From Solirubrobacter ginsenosidimutans (lineage in GTDB: Bacteria; Actinomycetota; Thermoleophilia; Solirubrobacterales; Solirubrobacteraceae), in the NCBI RefSeq assembly GCF_027587205.1, contig NZ_JAPDOD010000016.1, positions 62,001 to 126,000 of the forward strand: 64,000 bases of DNA. The letters are read 5' to 3'. The translations under genes and the position numbers were made by a program. Shown piece after piece: positions 43,011-51,476 of the stretch (position 1 is the stretch's first letter; each line of letters starts with the position of its first letter). The notes beneath the pieces were generated by a model, which was given only the letters and a program-made list of their open reading frames with translations, ran no database searches and had not been told where the DNA came from.

Positions 43011-44419
43011 AGCGTCACCTCCGTCAAGTTCGAGCTTCCGTACGCGGCGCGCGCGAGGCGCTCCGCGGTGAGCTGGTCGCGCGACAGCTCGTCGGCGACG
43101 CGCCCGTGGCGCATGACCAGCGCGCGATCGGCGACCGCGGCGATCTCCTCGAAGTCCGTCGAGGCGAGCACGATCGCGGCACCGTCGGCGGCGCACTCGC
43201 GCAGGAACCCGTGGAGCGCGAGGCGCGAGCCGACGTCGACGCCCGCGGTCGGGTCGTCGAGCACGAGCAGCCGCGGCTTGGCGTGCAGTGCGCGGGCGAA
43301 GATCACCTTCTGCTGGTTGCCGCCGCTGAGCGAGGCGAGCGGCCGCTCGACCGCGTCGCGCGGACGCACGTCGAAGCGCCGCACGAGCTCCGCCGCGGCA
43401 GCCCGCTCGCCCCGCGGCCGGCGGGCGAGAAACAGGTTCTCGCGCACCGCGAGATCGAGCACGGCGCCCTCGCGAACCCGATCCCCGGGCACGTACGCTA
43501 CGCCCGCCTGGGCCAGCGCGTACGGATCTCCGAGGGGCAGCTCGTGATCGTGGAGTGTCGCCGAGCAGTCTCCTGAGGCGGCGCCGCCCAGCACCCGCGC
43601 GACGTCCCGCGAGCCCGAGCCGATCAGGCCGCAGACGCCGAGGATCTCGCCCGCGCGCACGTCGAACGAGACGGCGCCGTCGACCCGCAGGGCAACCTCT
43701 CCCAACGGGCGCTCCTCGCGCACCGCCGGCTCCAACGCGTCGCCGAGGATCCACGAGACGAGCCCGTCGTGCGAGACGTCGGCGACGTCGGCGGTCGCGA
43801 CCCGGCGACCGTCGCGCAGCACCGTGACGCGGTCTGCGAGGTCGAAGACCTCTTCGAGCCGGTGGGTGACGTAGATGTAGGCGACGCCCGACTTCCGCGC
43901 CGCGCGCAGCGACGCCGCCAGCCGCGCCATCTCCGGTGCGGGCAGCGAGGAGGAGACCTCGTCGAGCACGATCGCGCCCGCGCCCGCCGAGACCGCGCGG
44001 GTCACCGCGACCATCACCTTCTGGTCCTGCGCGAGCGACCCGACCAGCGCCGACGGCGAGACGTCGACGCCGACGGACTCCAGCAGCGCGGCGACCCGCG
44101 CCGACGTCGCGGCGAACGAGATCAGCCCGCGCCGCCGCGTGTACCCGAGCTCGAGCGCGATGTTCTCGGCCACGCTGAGCTCGTCGATCAGGCCGAGGTC
44201 CTGGTGGACGAACGCGAGCCCGGAGCCGGCGACGATCGTCCCCGCGTCCCGCGCGACCACGCCCGCGAGGATCTTGATCAGCGTCGACTTGCCGGCGCCG
44301 TTCTCCCCGAGCAGCGCGTGGATCTCGCCCCGGCGCAGCGTCAGATCGACCCCGGACAGCGCCTGCGCCCCACCGAACGCCTTGCTCAGCCCGCGGATCT
44401 CGAGGGCGAGCTCGCTCAC
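43007..44419 (-). CDS. Sugar-type ABC transporter ATPase (RbsA/MglA-like)
   Basis: This 470-residue protein contains two fused ABC domains. Domain 1 has Walker A GENGAGKST, LVGSLAQDQK in place of the signature, and Walker B IVLDEVSSSL. Domain 2 lacks a P-loop (GLIGSGSRDVARVLGG) but has LSGGNQQKV and LLVLDDPTAGVD, as is usual for RbsA-like proteins. It is slightly shorter than typical (about 500). The GTG start at 44419 (VSELALEIRGLSKAFGG) overlaps the binding-protein stop (GTGA); the open frame upstream is antisense noise. It powers import with the adjacent permease. Confidence 0.93.
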   Translation of the reverse strand: MSELALEIRGLSKAFGGAQALSGVDLTLRRGEIHALLGENGAGKSTLIKILAGVVARDAGTIVAGSGLAFVHQDLGLIDELSVAENIALELGYTRRRGLISFAATSARVAALLESVGVDVSPSALVGSLAQDQKVMVAVTRAVSAGAGAIVLDEVSSSLPAPEMARLAASLRAARKSGVAYIYVTHRLEEVFDLADRVTVLRDGRRVATADVADVSHDGLVSWILGDALEPAVREERPLGEVALRVDGAVSFDVRAGEILGVCGLIGSGSRDVARVLGGAASGDCSATLHDHELPLGDPYALAQAGVAYVPGDRVREGAVLDLAVRENLFLARRPRGERAAAAELVRRFDVRPRDAVERPLASLSGGNQQKVIFARALHAKPRLLVLDDPTAGVDVGSRLALHGFLRECAADGAAIVLASTDFEEIAAVADRALVMRHGRVADELSRDQLTAERLARAAYGSSNLTEVTL

Positions 44420-45501
44420 CGTCCCCAGAGCTCCTTGTACGCGGCCTGGTAGTCGACATCGCCGGTCCAGCCCTTGCCCGATGGCACGTTGGACTTGTCG
44501 AACAGCCGCTGCGGCAACACCGCGTTCTGCACCGGCGAGCCGGCCATGTGGCGGACGAGCAGGTCGACCGCAGCCCAGCCGCCCCACGGCGGAACGGTGG
44601 CGAGGTCGACCGCCTGGCCGCCGGTCTGGACGCCCTGGATGCCGTTCGGGTCGCCCTCGGCGCCGACCATCTTCACCGTGCCCGCCTTACCGGCCGACCG
44701 GATGCCCTGCCCCGCGAAGATGCCGCTCGAGTCAAACGGCGCGACCACGTACCCGACGTCCGGATGGCGCTGCAGCGAGGAGGTGACGGCGCCCGCGAGC
44801 TGCTGCGCCATCGTGCCGATGTTGAACTCGACGGTGTCTGACACCGTGCACCCGGGACAGGCGGCCTTGAGCTCGTCCAGCAGCGCGGTGTTGCGCTTGA
44901 CCAGCTCCGGGAAGGCCTTCTCGTCGAGCATCAGGACCTTGGCCTTGCCGCCGGAGTCCTTGATGATCCAGTCGGCGAGGATCTTCCCGCCCAGCGCGTG
45001 GTCGGTGGACGCATAGCCGTCCACGGTCGCCGAGCCGAGCTTCGGGATGAAGGTCGACACGACCGGGATGCCCGCGTCCTTGGCCTTGGCCAGCGCGCCC
45101 GCCACGAGCTGCGGGTCGACCGCGAGCAGCACGATGCCGTCCGCCTTGGCCGTCACGGCCTGCTGGATCGCGCTGTTCCACGTCGCGGGATCGCCCTTGC
45201 CGTCGGCGACGGTGACGTTCCACCCGAGCACCTTGCCCGCCTCCTGCACGCCGATCCCGCCCTGCACGCAGCCGTAGCCCTGCGAGCTGCAGGTGATCGC
45301 GACGACGCGCTTGCCCGTGGGTGCCTTCACGGCATCGCCGGCGGCGGCGAACTTCTGCACCGGCGCCATCGCGGTGCTGACGGTGTCGGTGACGGTCGCG
45401 CTGGCGCCGCCGGACGCCGGCGCGGCGCTCTTGGTGTCGCTTGACGAGCCGCACGCGGCCAGGGTCAGCCCAGCCGCCAGCACGGCGACGAATGCACGCA
45501 T
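44416..45501 (-). CDS. Sugar-type ABC substrate-binding lipoprotein
   Basis: This 361-residue protein has a lipoprotein signal (MRAFVAVLAAGLTLAACGSSS with lipobox LAAC), a disordered Ser/Ala linker, and a Peripla_BP_4 (RbsB-like) type 1 fold (QGYGCVQGGIGVQEAGKVLGW, AVTAKADGIVLLAVDP). A GGAGGAGAGAG ribosome site precedes ATG 45501. The gene is 21 bp downstream of the FAD hydroxylase, the only gap in the operon longer than 13 bp. The ligand may be a polar ring compound or glycoside and not a simple sugar, given the neighbours; this is inference. Confidence 0.92.
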   Translation of the reverse strand: MRAFVAVLAAGLTLAACGSSSDTKSAAPASGGASATVTDTVSTAMAPVQKFAAAGDAVKAPTGKRVVAITCSSQGYGCVQGGIGVQEAGKVLGWNVTVADGKGDPATWNSAIQQAVTAKADGIVLLAVDPQLVAGALAKAKDAGIPVVSTFIPKLGSATVDGYASTDHALGGKILADWIIKDSGGKAKVLMLDEKAFPELVKRNTALLDELKAACPGCTVSDTVEFNIGTMAQQLAGAVTSSLQRHPDVGYVVAPFDSSGIFAGQGIRSAGKAGTVKMVGAEGDPNGIQGVQTGGQAVDLATVPPWGGWAAVDLLVRHMAGSPVQNAVLPQRLFDKSNVPSGKGWTGDVDYQAAYKELWGR

Positions 45502-45522
45502 GATCTCTCTCCTCCGATGGAT

Positions 45523-47046
45523 TTAGACGGCGACGGGAACGCGCAGCCGCGCTGCGAGGTCGTCGACGAGGGCCGGCAGCTCGGCCAAGGTGGGCGCGGC
45601 GCCGAAGACGTAGAAGTCCGGGCGGGCGATCGAGACCTCGATCCCGCGCACGGCGAAATGGTCGGCGTACTCCCCGCCGACGTGGGCGAAGACGCAGCCG
45701 AGCGACTCCAGGAACTCGACCTGCCCCGCGCGCAACACCGTGCGCGGGTCGGCGACGGTGCTGAGCACCTGCCAGCGGCCGGCGGCGTGGTGCGCGCGAT
45801 CGAACAGCTCGCCGTCGACCCGCCCCTGCAGCGACAGCTCACCCGCACACGGAGCGGCGGCGATCACGCCGTGGCGCACCTGCGGGAAGTCCGGAAGCGG
45901 CGGGCGGAAGCCGTCGCGGAACCGCTGATCGCGCTCGGCGGCGGCGTCCACGTCGGTGATGCACGGCACCCGCCCCGCCTCGAGCGAGATCACCGTCCAG
46001 TCGAGCACGTAGGGCCGCAGCTCCTCCTCGAACGTATCCAGGAGCGCATCCGACGCGAGCCCGCGGAGCACCAGGTCGAGCTTCCAGACCAGGTTCTTGG
46101 CGTCGCGCATCCCGCTGCACATGCCCTGGCCCATGAACGGCGGCATCGTGTGGGCGGCGTCGCCGATCAGGAACGTCCGCCCGCGGCGCCACTGCTCAGC
46201 CGTGCGCGCCTCGAACGTGTACACGAGCTGGCGCACGATCTCGAGATCGTCCGGGCCCAGCCCGAGATCCGCGAGCAGCCGCCACGCCGTCTCGGGCTTC
46301 TCGAGCTCCTCGACCGTCTCCCCCGGCAGCAGCGCCCACTCCCAGCGGCGGTGGCGCTTCCCGAGCGGCAGCACCGTGATCGGCCGGGCGGGATCGCAGA
46401 TCTGGCCGCAGTCGAAGTCGAAGGTCAGCGGCCGCTTCATCCGCGCGTCGACGTCCAGCCAGCGCTCGTTGAAGCCGAGATCTGAGCGCTCGATGCCGAG
46501 CCAGCGGCGCACCGTGGACGACGCCCCGTCGGCGCCGATCAGGTAGCGCCCACGCAGCACGCGCTCCTCGTCGGTCACGATCGGCCGCGGGTTGCCGGGC
46601 TCGTAGACGGTCTTGCGCACGACGACCTCGACGTGGTCGTCGTGCTCCTCGAACGCGACCGCCTCCCACCCGCTCAGGACGGTCACCTCGGCGGCCGCCC
46701 GCACCCGCGACGCCAGCGCGTCCTCGAGCACCGGCTGGTACTGCATGTAGTCGGAGTTGTAACCCGAGACCGCCTTCGCGCCCCAGTCGAACTCGAGCAG
46801 GGTCTCCCCCGCCCCGTTGACCCAGCGGTAGTCGAGCGTGGGATAGGAGTCGGCGAGCACCGGGCCTTCGCAGTCCAGCGACTGCAGGATCCGGACGATC
46901 TCATGGTCGATGTGGCCGGCCCGCGGCAGGCCGTAGAGCCCTTGATGGCGCTCGATCACCGCGACCGAATGGCCCGCCTGGGCCGTCAGCGCCGCCATCG
47001 TGAGCCCCACCGGCCCCATCCCGACCTGGACGACGTCATAGATCAT
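45523..47046 (-). CDS. FAD-dependent aromatic hydroxylase (MhpA-like)
   Basis: This 507-residue class A flavoprotein monooxygenase has the GxGxxG dinucleotide fold (VGMGPVGLTMAALTAQAGHSVAVIE), the DG motif GADGASSTVRRWLGI and the GD motif FLIGDAAHTMPPFMGQGMCSG. It resembles MhpA-type 3-(3-hydroxyphenyl)propionate hydroxylases, which add an OH next to a phenolic OH to make a catechol. The start at ATG 47046 overlaps the creatininase-family stop (ATGA). A catechol product would suit the extradiol dioxygenase encoded upstream. The true substrate is unknown. Confidence 0.9.
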   Translation of the reverse strand: MIYDVVQVGMGPVGLTMAALTAQAGHSVAVIERHQGLYGLPRAGHIDHEIVRILQSLDCEGPVLADSYPTLDYRWVNGAGETLLEFDWGAKAVSGYNSDYMQYQPVLEDALASRVRAAAEVTVLSGWEAVAFEEHDDHVEVVVRKTVYEPGNPRPIVTDEERVLRGRYLIGADGASSTVRRWLGIERSDLGFNERWLDVDARMKRPLTFDFDCGQICDPARPITVLPLGKRHRRWEWALLPGETVEELEKPETAWRLLADLGLGPDDLEIVRQLVYTFEARTAEQWRRGRTFLIGDAAHTMPPFMGQGMCSGMRDAKNLVWKLDLVLRGLASDALLDTFEEELRPYVLDWTVISLEAGRVPCITDVDAAAERDQRFRDGFRPPLPDFPQVRHGVIAAAPCAGELSLQGRVDGELFDRAHHAAGRWQVLSTVADPRTVLRAGQVEFLESLGCVFAHVGGEYADHFAVRGIEVSIARPDFYVFGAAPTLAELPALVDDLAARLRVPVAV

Positions 47047-47717
47047 CGCTCGCTCCATTCCAGCCGCTCTCTCAACAGCTCCACCGCGGCGTCCCACACC
47101 CGCCGCGTGTCCTCCTCCGGCCGCTGGTACGGGCCGCCGGACGGCCCGTCGCCGAGCAGCTCCCGCACCGCGGCCGGGTCTGAAACGCCCGCGAAGGCGA
47201 CGACCGGCTTGCGCCCCGCCGGCATCTCCACGCCCGGCAGCCGCACCGCGGCGAAGTTCTCCACCCACGACGCGTGCCCGACGTCGTCGATCTCCCCCGC
47301 CAGCCCCCAGATCTCCGGGTCGATCAGCCAGGAGTGGAAGCGCACCGACTCGTACTCCTCCGCCAGCCGCTGCGCCGGCAGGTTCCCGCCGTGCCCGTTG
47401 ACCAGCAGGACGCGCCGGAAGCCCTGCTCCAGCAGCGAGTCGATCACGTCGCGCACGAGCGCCAGAAACGTCTCCTCGCGCAGGTTGATCGTGCCCGGGT
47501 AGGCGGTGAAGGTCGGCGTGAGGCCGAACGGCAGCGCCGGCAGCACCGGGATGCCGAGCGGCGCGGCGGCCTCGGCGGCGGCGAGCTCACAGAGGATCGC
47601 GTCGGTCCCGAGCGAGAGCACGCCGTGCTGCTCGGTCGAGCCGAGCGGGACGACCACGCGGTCGTCGCGCTCCAGATAGGCCTCGACCTGCATCCAGTTG
47701 GCGTCCCAGAGCCTCAT
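47043..47717 (-). CDS. Creatininase-family hydrolase
   Basis: This 224-residue member of the creatininase superfamily has the metal motifs GSTEQHG and LGTDAILCELAA (Glu, His, Asp ligands) and VNGHGGNLPAQ. Known family activities are creatinine amidohydrolysis, a step of riboflavin biosynthesis, MftE-type peptide cleavage, and ring opening of 3-keto-inositol (IolN type). The start is ATG 47717 (MRLWDANWMQVEAYL), overlapping the HisD-like stop (ATGA). In this operon it may open a ring or cleave an amide. The presence of an inositol-transporter-like ABC system keeps the cyclitol option open. Confidence 0.87.
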   Translation of the reverse strand: MRLWDANWMQVEAYLERDDRVVVPLGSTEQHGVLSLGTDAILCELAAAEAAAPLGIPVLPALPFGLTPTFTAYPGTINLREETFLALVRDVIDSLLEQGFRRVLLVNGHGGNLPAQRLAEEYESVRFHSWLIDPEIWGLAGEIDDVGHASWVENFAAVRLPGVEMPAGRKPVVAFAGVSDPAAVRELLGDGPSGGPYQRPEEDTRRVWDAAVELLRERLEWSER

Positions 47718-48967
47718 GCCGGCACCCGCGCCATCCGCAGCCGCGCGGTGATCGCGTGGCCGTGCATCTCCTCGGCATCGCAGATCGCCGCCACGACGGG
47801 CGCGATTCGCGCCGTGCCCGCGTCGGTCAGCCGCTGGTAGGTCAGCGTCTTGAGGAACTTGCCGACCCACAGGCCGCCCGTGTAGCGGGCGGCGCGCTCG
47901 GTCGGGAGCACGTGGTTGACGCCGATCGCCTTGTCGCCGTAGGCGACCGTGGCGCGCTCGCCGACGAACAGCGAGCCGTAGTTAGTCAGGTGGGCCTCGA
48001 ACCACGCGTCGTCGCGGGTCTGCACCTCGAGGTGCTCGGGCGCGTACTGATCGCTCACCCGCGCCATCTCCGCGTAGTCCTCGCACACCACGATCTCGCC
48101 GCGCGAGCGCCAGGCGGCGCCCGCGACCTCGGCCGTCGGCCACGTGTGCAGCCAGCGCTCGACCGCGTCGCGGACCGCGACGCCGAAGTCGAGCGAGTCC
48201 GTGACGAGGATCGCCGGCGACGTCGGCCCGTGCTCGGCCTGCCCGAGCAGGTCGGCGGCGACGAGATCCGGGTCGGCGCTCTCGTCGGCGAGCACGAGGA
48301 TCTCCGACGGGCCCGCGATCAGATCGATCCCGACCGGTCCGAAGAGCTGGCGCTTGGCCTCGGCGACGTACGCGTTCCCGGGCCCGACGATCATGTCGAC
48401 CGGCTCCAGGCCGTCGATCCCGAACGCCATCGCCGCGAGCGCCTGGACCCCGCCGAAGCAATAGACCTCGTCGGCCCCGGACGCCAGCATCGCGTAGAGC
48501 TGCGGCGGGTGGATGCCCTGCCCGCCCCGCGGCGGCGCGCAGGCGACGACCCGCGCCACGCCGGCCACCTTGGGGACCGCCACGGTCATGATCGAGGAGC
48601 CGATCAGCGGGTACTTGCCGCCCGGCGAGTAGGACCCGACGGCGTTGACCGGCACGTGGCGGTGGCCCAGGGTGATCCCGGGCAGGGTCTCGACCTCGAG
48701 GTCCCGCAACGTCGCCCGCTGCGCCGCGGCGAACCCGCGGACCTGGGTCAGAGAATCGTCGATGTGGTCGCGCAGCTCGACGGAGATCTCCGGGACCGTT
48801 TCGACGCGGAACGACGGCGGCGACCAGCCGTCGAGTGCCGCTGAGTAGCGCCGGACGGCCGGCTCGCCCTCGCGCTCGACGGCGAGGAGGATCTCGGAGA
48901 CGGTGTCGCGCACCCCTTGGGTGATCGCCTCAGGCTGTGCGGCGGCGCGCTTCCAATATTCAGGCAT
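47714..48967 (-). CDS. Histidinol dehydrogenase-like alcohol dehydrogenase
   Basis: This 417-residue HisD-family protein has the zinc and catalytic motifs DLLGQAEHGPTSPAIL (Gln, His), YAPEHLEVQT (Glu-His pair) and TERAARYTGGLWVGKFLK, and the cofactor-side PGNAYVAEAKRQLFG. No his biosynthesis gene is near, and it sits in a catabolic operon, as do HpsN-like HisD homologues that oxidise an alcohol to an acid in two NAD-dependent steps. I infer a catabolic dehydrogenase acting on a side-chain alcohol. GGAG precedes ATG 48967 by 9 bp. Confidence 0.85.
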   Translation of the reverse strand: MPEYWKRAAAQPEAITQGVRDTVSEILLAVEREGEPAVRRYSAALDGWSPPSFRVETVPEISVELRDHIDDSLTQVRGFAAAQRATLRDLEVETLPGITLGHRHVPVNAVGSYSPGGKYPLIGSSIMTVAVPKVAGVARVVACAPPRGGQGIHPPQLYAMLASGADEVYCFGGVQALAAMAFGIDGLEPVDMIVGPGNAYVAEAKRQLFGPVGIDLIAGPSEILVLADESADPDLVAADLLGQAEHGPTSPAILVTDSLDFGVAVRDAVERWLHTWPTAEVAGAAWRSRGEIVVCEDYAEMARVSDQYAPEHLEVQTRDDAWFEAHLTNYGSLFVGERATVAYGDKAIGVNHVLPTERAARYTGGLWVGKFLKTLTYQRLTDAGTARIAPVVAAICDAEEMHGHAITARLRMARVPA

Positions 48968-48979
48968 TCGGGGTTCTCC

Positions 48980-49690
48980 TCACTGAGCGGTGTAACCGCC
49001 GTCGACGACGAGGCTCGTGCCGGTGATCAGGCGCGCGGCGGGCGAGCAGAGGAAGACGACGGCGCCGGTCACGTCGGCGGGCTCGCCGATGCGGCCGAGC
49101 GGGATCGCGGCCTCGGTAGCGGATTCGAAGGCCGCGTCCGCGAAGAACGGCGCGGTCATCGGCGTGCGGATGTAGGTGGGCGCGACGGCGTTGACGCGGA
49201 CGCCGCGGGGCGCCAGCTCGACGGCGAGCGCCTTGGTCAGGCCCTCGAGCGCGTGCTTGCTGGCGCAGTAGACGGTGCGGTTGGCCGCGCCCACGTGGCC
49301 CATCTGCGAGCTCACGAAGACGATCGACCCGCGGCCGCGGGCGGCCATCCCGCGTGCGACGGCCTGGGCGGTGAAGAACGCCGCCCTCAGGTTGAGGTCG
49401 AGGATCAGATCGAAGGTCTCACCCTCGACCTCCAGGAACGGCTCGGGCACGTTGGTGCCCGCGCTCACCACCAGGATGTCGGCCTCCGGAAGCGCGCGCA
49501 CCGCGTCCGGATCGGTCACGTCGCACGGCAGCGCGCGGCAACCGTCGAGCGTCTCCAGGTCGGCCGCCGTGCGCGCGACCGCCGTCACGTTCGCCCCCGC
49601 CGCGGCCAGGGCGCCCGCGATCGCGCGGCCGAGCCCACGGCCCGCGCCGGTGACGAGCGCGGCCTGGCCGGTGAGGGCGAACGAGGTCAT
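48980..49690 (-). CDS. SDR-family oxidoreductase of the catabolic operon
   Basis: This 236-residue classical SDR has TGAGRGLG (residues 14-21), the NSAG-equivalent VVSAGTN, catalytic Ser in VFVSSQMG and YCASK. It ends with SLVVDGGYTAQ. The ATG at 49690 overlaps the dioxygenase stop by 4 bp; HisD-like follows after 12 bp. It probably oxidises or reduces a hydroxyl on the pathway intermediate. Confidence 0.92.
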   Translation of the reverse strand: MTSFALTGQAALVTGAGRGLGRAIAGALAAAGANVTAVARTAADLETLDGCRALPCDVTDPDAVRALPEADILVVSAGTNVPEPFLEVEGETFDLILDLNLRAAFFTAQAVARGMAARGRGSIVFVSSQMGHVGAANRTVYCASKHALEGLTKALAVELAPRGVRVNAVAPTYIRTPMTAPFFADAAFESATEAAIPLGRIGEPADVTGAVVFLCSPAARLITGTSLVVDGGYTAQ

Positions 49691-50541
49691 GCGACGACCG
49701 GGACCGCGATCGGCGTTGCCGCGTCGACGAACTCGGCCGGCGGCGCCGGGTTGCCCCAGCGGTTGACGGTCAGCGGCTCATCCGGCCAGACGCGCGGCTC
49801 GTAGGCCCCCTCGTCCTCGATGCGCTGGATGCCCGCCGAGTACTCGACCACCGCGCCGTCGCCGTCGCGGAAGTAGCAGAAGTAGTTGTCGCCGATGCCG
49901 TGGTGGCCGGGCCCCCAGAGGAACGTGCCGCCGTGCTGGAGCAGGTGGTCGCCGACCCGCGCGAACGTCGCGAACGCGTCGAGCTGCCACGCGTAGTGGT
50001 GCAGCGCGTCGACGCCGGCGCCGATCACGCTCACGCCGTGGTGCTCGTCGCTCGCGCGCAGCCAGGAGACGGCGTCCTCGGCGCGGTCGGAGAGCCGCAG
50101 GCCGAGCACGTCGATCAGGACGGCCTCGAGCTCGTCCTTGCACGTCGACTTGACGGTGACGTGCTCGAACTTCAGCGGCCGCGGGGCGACGCTGTCGTAG
50201 TGGCGCGGCTGGTCGTGCGCCATGCCGTGGAAGACTTCGATCACGAAGCCGCCGGGCGCGAGGAAGCGGAACGCATCGGCGACGCCGGGCGAGCCGCGCT
50301 CGATCACGTCCACCCGCACCTCGATCGCCGCGAAGGTCTGGCGGTCGACCTCGAACGCGATGTGGTCGAGCGCCGAGCGCGAGCCCGCGTGCAGCGAGAG
50401 CTCGTGATGGCGGTCGTTGCAGGTGAGGTACGCCACGTCGCGTTCACGCGCGGAGACCCGCAGCCCGAGGATCCGCTCCGCGTACGCGACGCTCGCCTCG
50501 AGATCGGCGACCTGCAGCCCGACGTGGCCGACGCGCAGCAT
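49687..50541 (-). CDS. VOC-family extradiol ring-cleavage dioxygenase
   Basis: This 284-residue two-domain vicinal-oxygen-chelate protein has the type I extradiol ligands in its second domain: His in KFEHVTVKS, His in LHHYAWQLDA and Glu in AVVEYSAG. The first domain (VGHVGLQVADLEASVAYAERILGL) is the usual N-terminal VOC repeat. These enzymes open catechols next to the diol using Fe(II) or Mn(II). It overlaps the SDR by 4 bp and the FAH gene by 1 bp. It pairs naturally with the MhpA-like hydroxylase and the FAH-family hydrolase. Confidence 0.9.
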   Translation of the reverse strand: MLRVGHVGLQVADLEASVAYAERILGLRVSARERDVAYLTCNDRHHELSLHAGSRSALDHIAFEVDRQTFAAIEVRVDVIERGSPGVADAFRFLAPGGFVIEVFHGMAHDQPRHYDSVAPRPLKFEHVTVKSTCKDELEAVLIDVLGLRLSDRAEDAVSWLRASDEHHGVSVIGAGVDALHHYAWQLDAFATFARVGDHLLQHGGTFLWGPGHHGIGDNYFCYFRDGDGAVVEYSAGIQRIEDEGAYEPRVWPDEPLTVNRWGNPAPPAEFVDAATPIAVPVVA

Positions 50542-51365
50542 CAGGACTCCACGGCGACGAGCGCCGCGACCCGGTTGGCCAGCACGCCCAGGCCTTCGAT
50601 CTCGACCTCGACGACGTCGCCGTCTCCCAGCAGCACCTGCGGCGAGCGCGAGATGCCGACGCCCGCGGGCGTGCCCGTGGCGATGATGTCGCCGACCTCG
50701 AGCGTCATCAGGCGCGAGACGAACGCGATCGTCTCCGCGACGCCGAAGATCATCTGGCTCGTGTGACCGTCCTGGACCGTCTCGCCGTTGACCCGCGCGC
50801 GGATCGCGAGGTCCTGCAGGTCGCCGAGCTCGTCGAGCGTGACCAGCGCGGGCCCGCAGGGCGCGAAGGTGTCGATCGCCTTACCCGCCATCCACTGCGA
50901 GGTCGCGTGCTGGATGTCACGGGCGGTGACGTCGTTGAAGGCCATCGCCCCCGCGACGTGCTCGAGCGCGTCCTCGGCCGCGATGGCCTTGCCGCGCCTG
51001 CCGATCACGATCGCCAGCTCGGCCTCATAGTCGAACTGCGAGCCGACGCCGGGAAGCACGATCGGCGACGCCGGCCCGGTCAGCGAGTTGCGGAACTTCG
51101 CGAACAGCATCGGCGCCGCCGGCAGCGCGAGGCCGGACTCGGCCGCGTGGTCGCGGTAGTTGAGCCCGAGGCAGACGATCTTGTCGGGGTCGGTGATCGG
51201 CGCCCCGAGCTCCAGCTCGTCCAGCGCGCCGACCCGCTCCCCCGCCTCGATCGCGCCGGCCTCCAGCGCCGCACGCGTGGTGGCGAACCCGGTGTCGAAG
51301 ACGTCGCCGCCCAGCACGACGCCGGACCGGGCAAGGCCGTTCCTCTGGTACGTGACCAGTCGCAT
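50541..51365 (-). CDS. Fumarylacetoacetate hydrolase-family protein
   Basis: This 274-residue FAH-domain protein has the metal-binding core DYEAELAIVIG (two Glu) and FNDVTARD (Asp), with GLNYRDHAAESG and IATGTPAGVG, as in acylpyruvate hydrolases and 2-hydroxyhepta-dienedioate hydratase/isomerases. It would act on the ring-cleavage product. GAAGGAGAG precedes ATG 51365; it is the first gene of the ten-gene operon and is divergent from the LysR gene across 111 bp. Confidence 0.92.
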   Translation of the reverse strand: MRLVTYQRNGLARSGVVLGGDVFDTGFATTRAALEAGAIEAGERVGALDELELGAPITDPDKIVCLGLNYRDHAAESGLALPAAPMLFAKFRNSLTGPASPIVLPGVGSQFDYEAELAIVIGRRGKAIAAEDALEHVAGAMAFNDVTARDIQHATSQWMAGKAIDTFAPCGPALVTLDELGDLQDLAIRARVNGETVQDGHTSQMIFGVAETIAFVSRLMTLEVGDIIATGTPAGVGISRSPQVLLGDGDVVEVEIEGLGVLANRVAALVAVES

Positions 51366-51416
51366 CTCTCTCCTTCGTCAGAGCCGGCGAGGAAGGTGCC
51401 GGCGACAGGAGAGAGC

Positions 51417-51436
51417 TTCGTGCGCAACCGCACGAA
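51417..51436. promoter_or_regulatory. Inverted repeat 1 in the operon/LysR intergenic region
   Basis: TTCGTGCG-CAAC-CGCACGAA is a perfect 8-bp dyad, about 50 bp upstream of the FAH start and 40 bp upstream of lysR. The position suits a LysR recognition site; there is no direct evidence. Confidence 0.5.
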
Positions 51437-51454
51437 AGTCCAAGACCTTTGCTA

Positions 51455-51475
51455 TCGCGATCAATACGATCGCGA
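51455..51475. promoter_or_regulatory. Inverted repeat 2, touching the LysR start
   Basis: TCGCGATC-AATAC-GATCGCGA is a perfect 8-bp dyad with a 5-bp spacer ending 1 bp before the LysR ATG (51477). It may be the autoregulatory site, and would mask the lysR start region when occupied. Confidence 0.5.
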
Positions 51476-51476
51476 C

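Noticed and set aside
47714..48967. HisD as part of histidine biosynthesis
   Set aside because: No other his gene is present, it is embedded in a catabolic operon, and catabolic HisD homologues exist.
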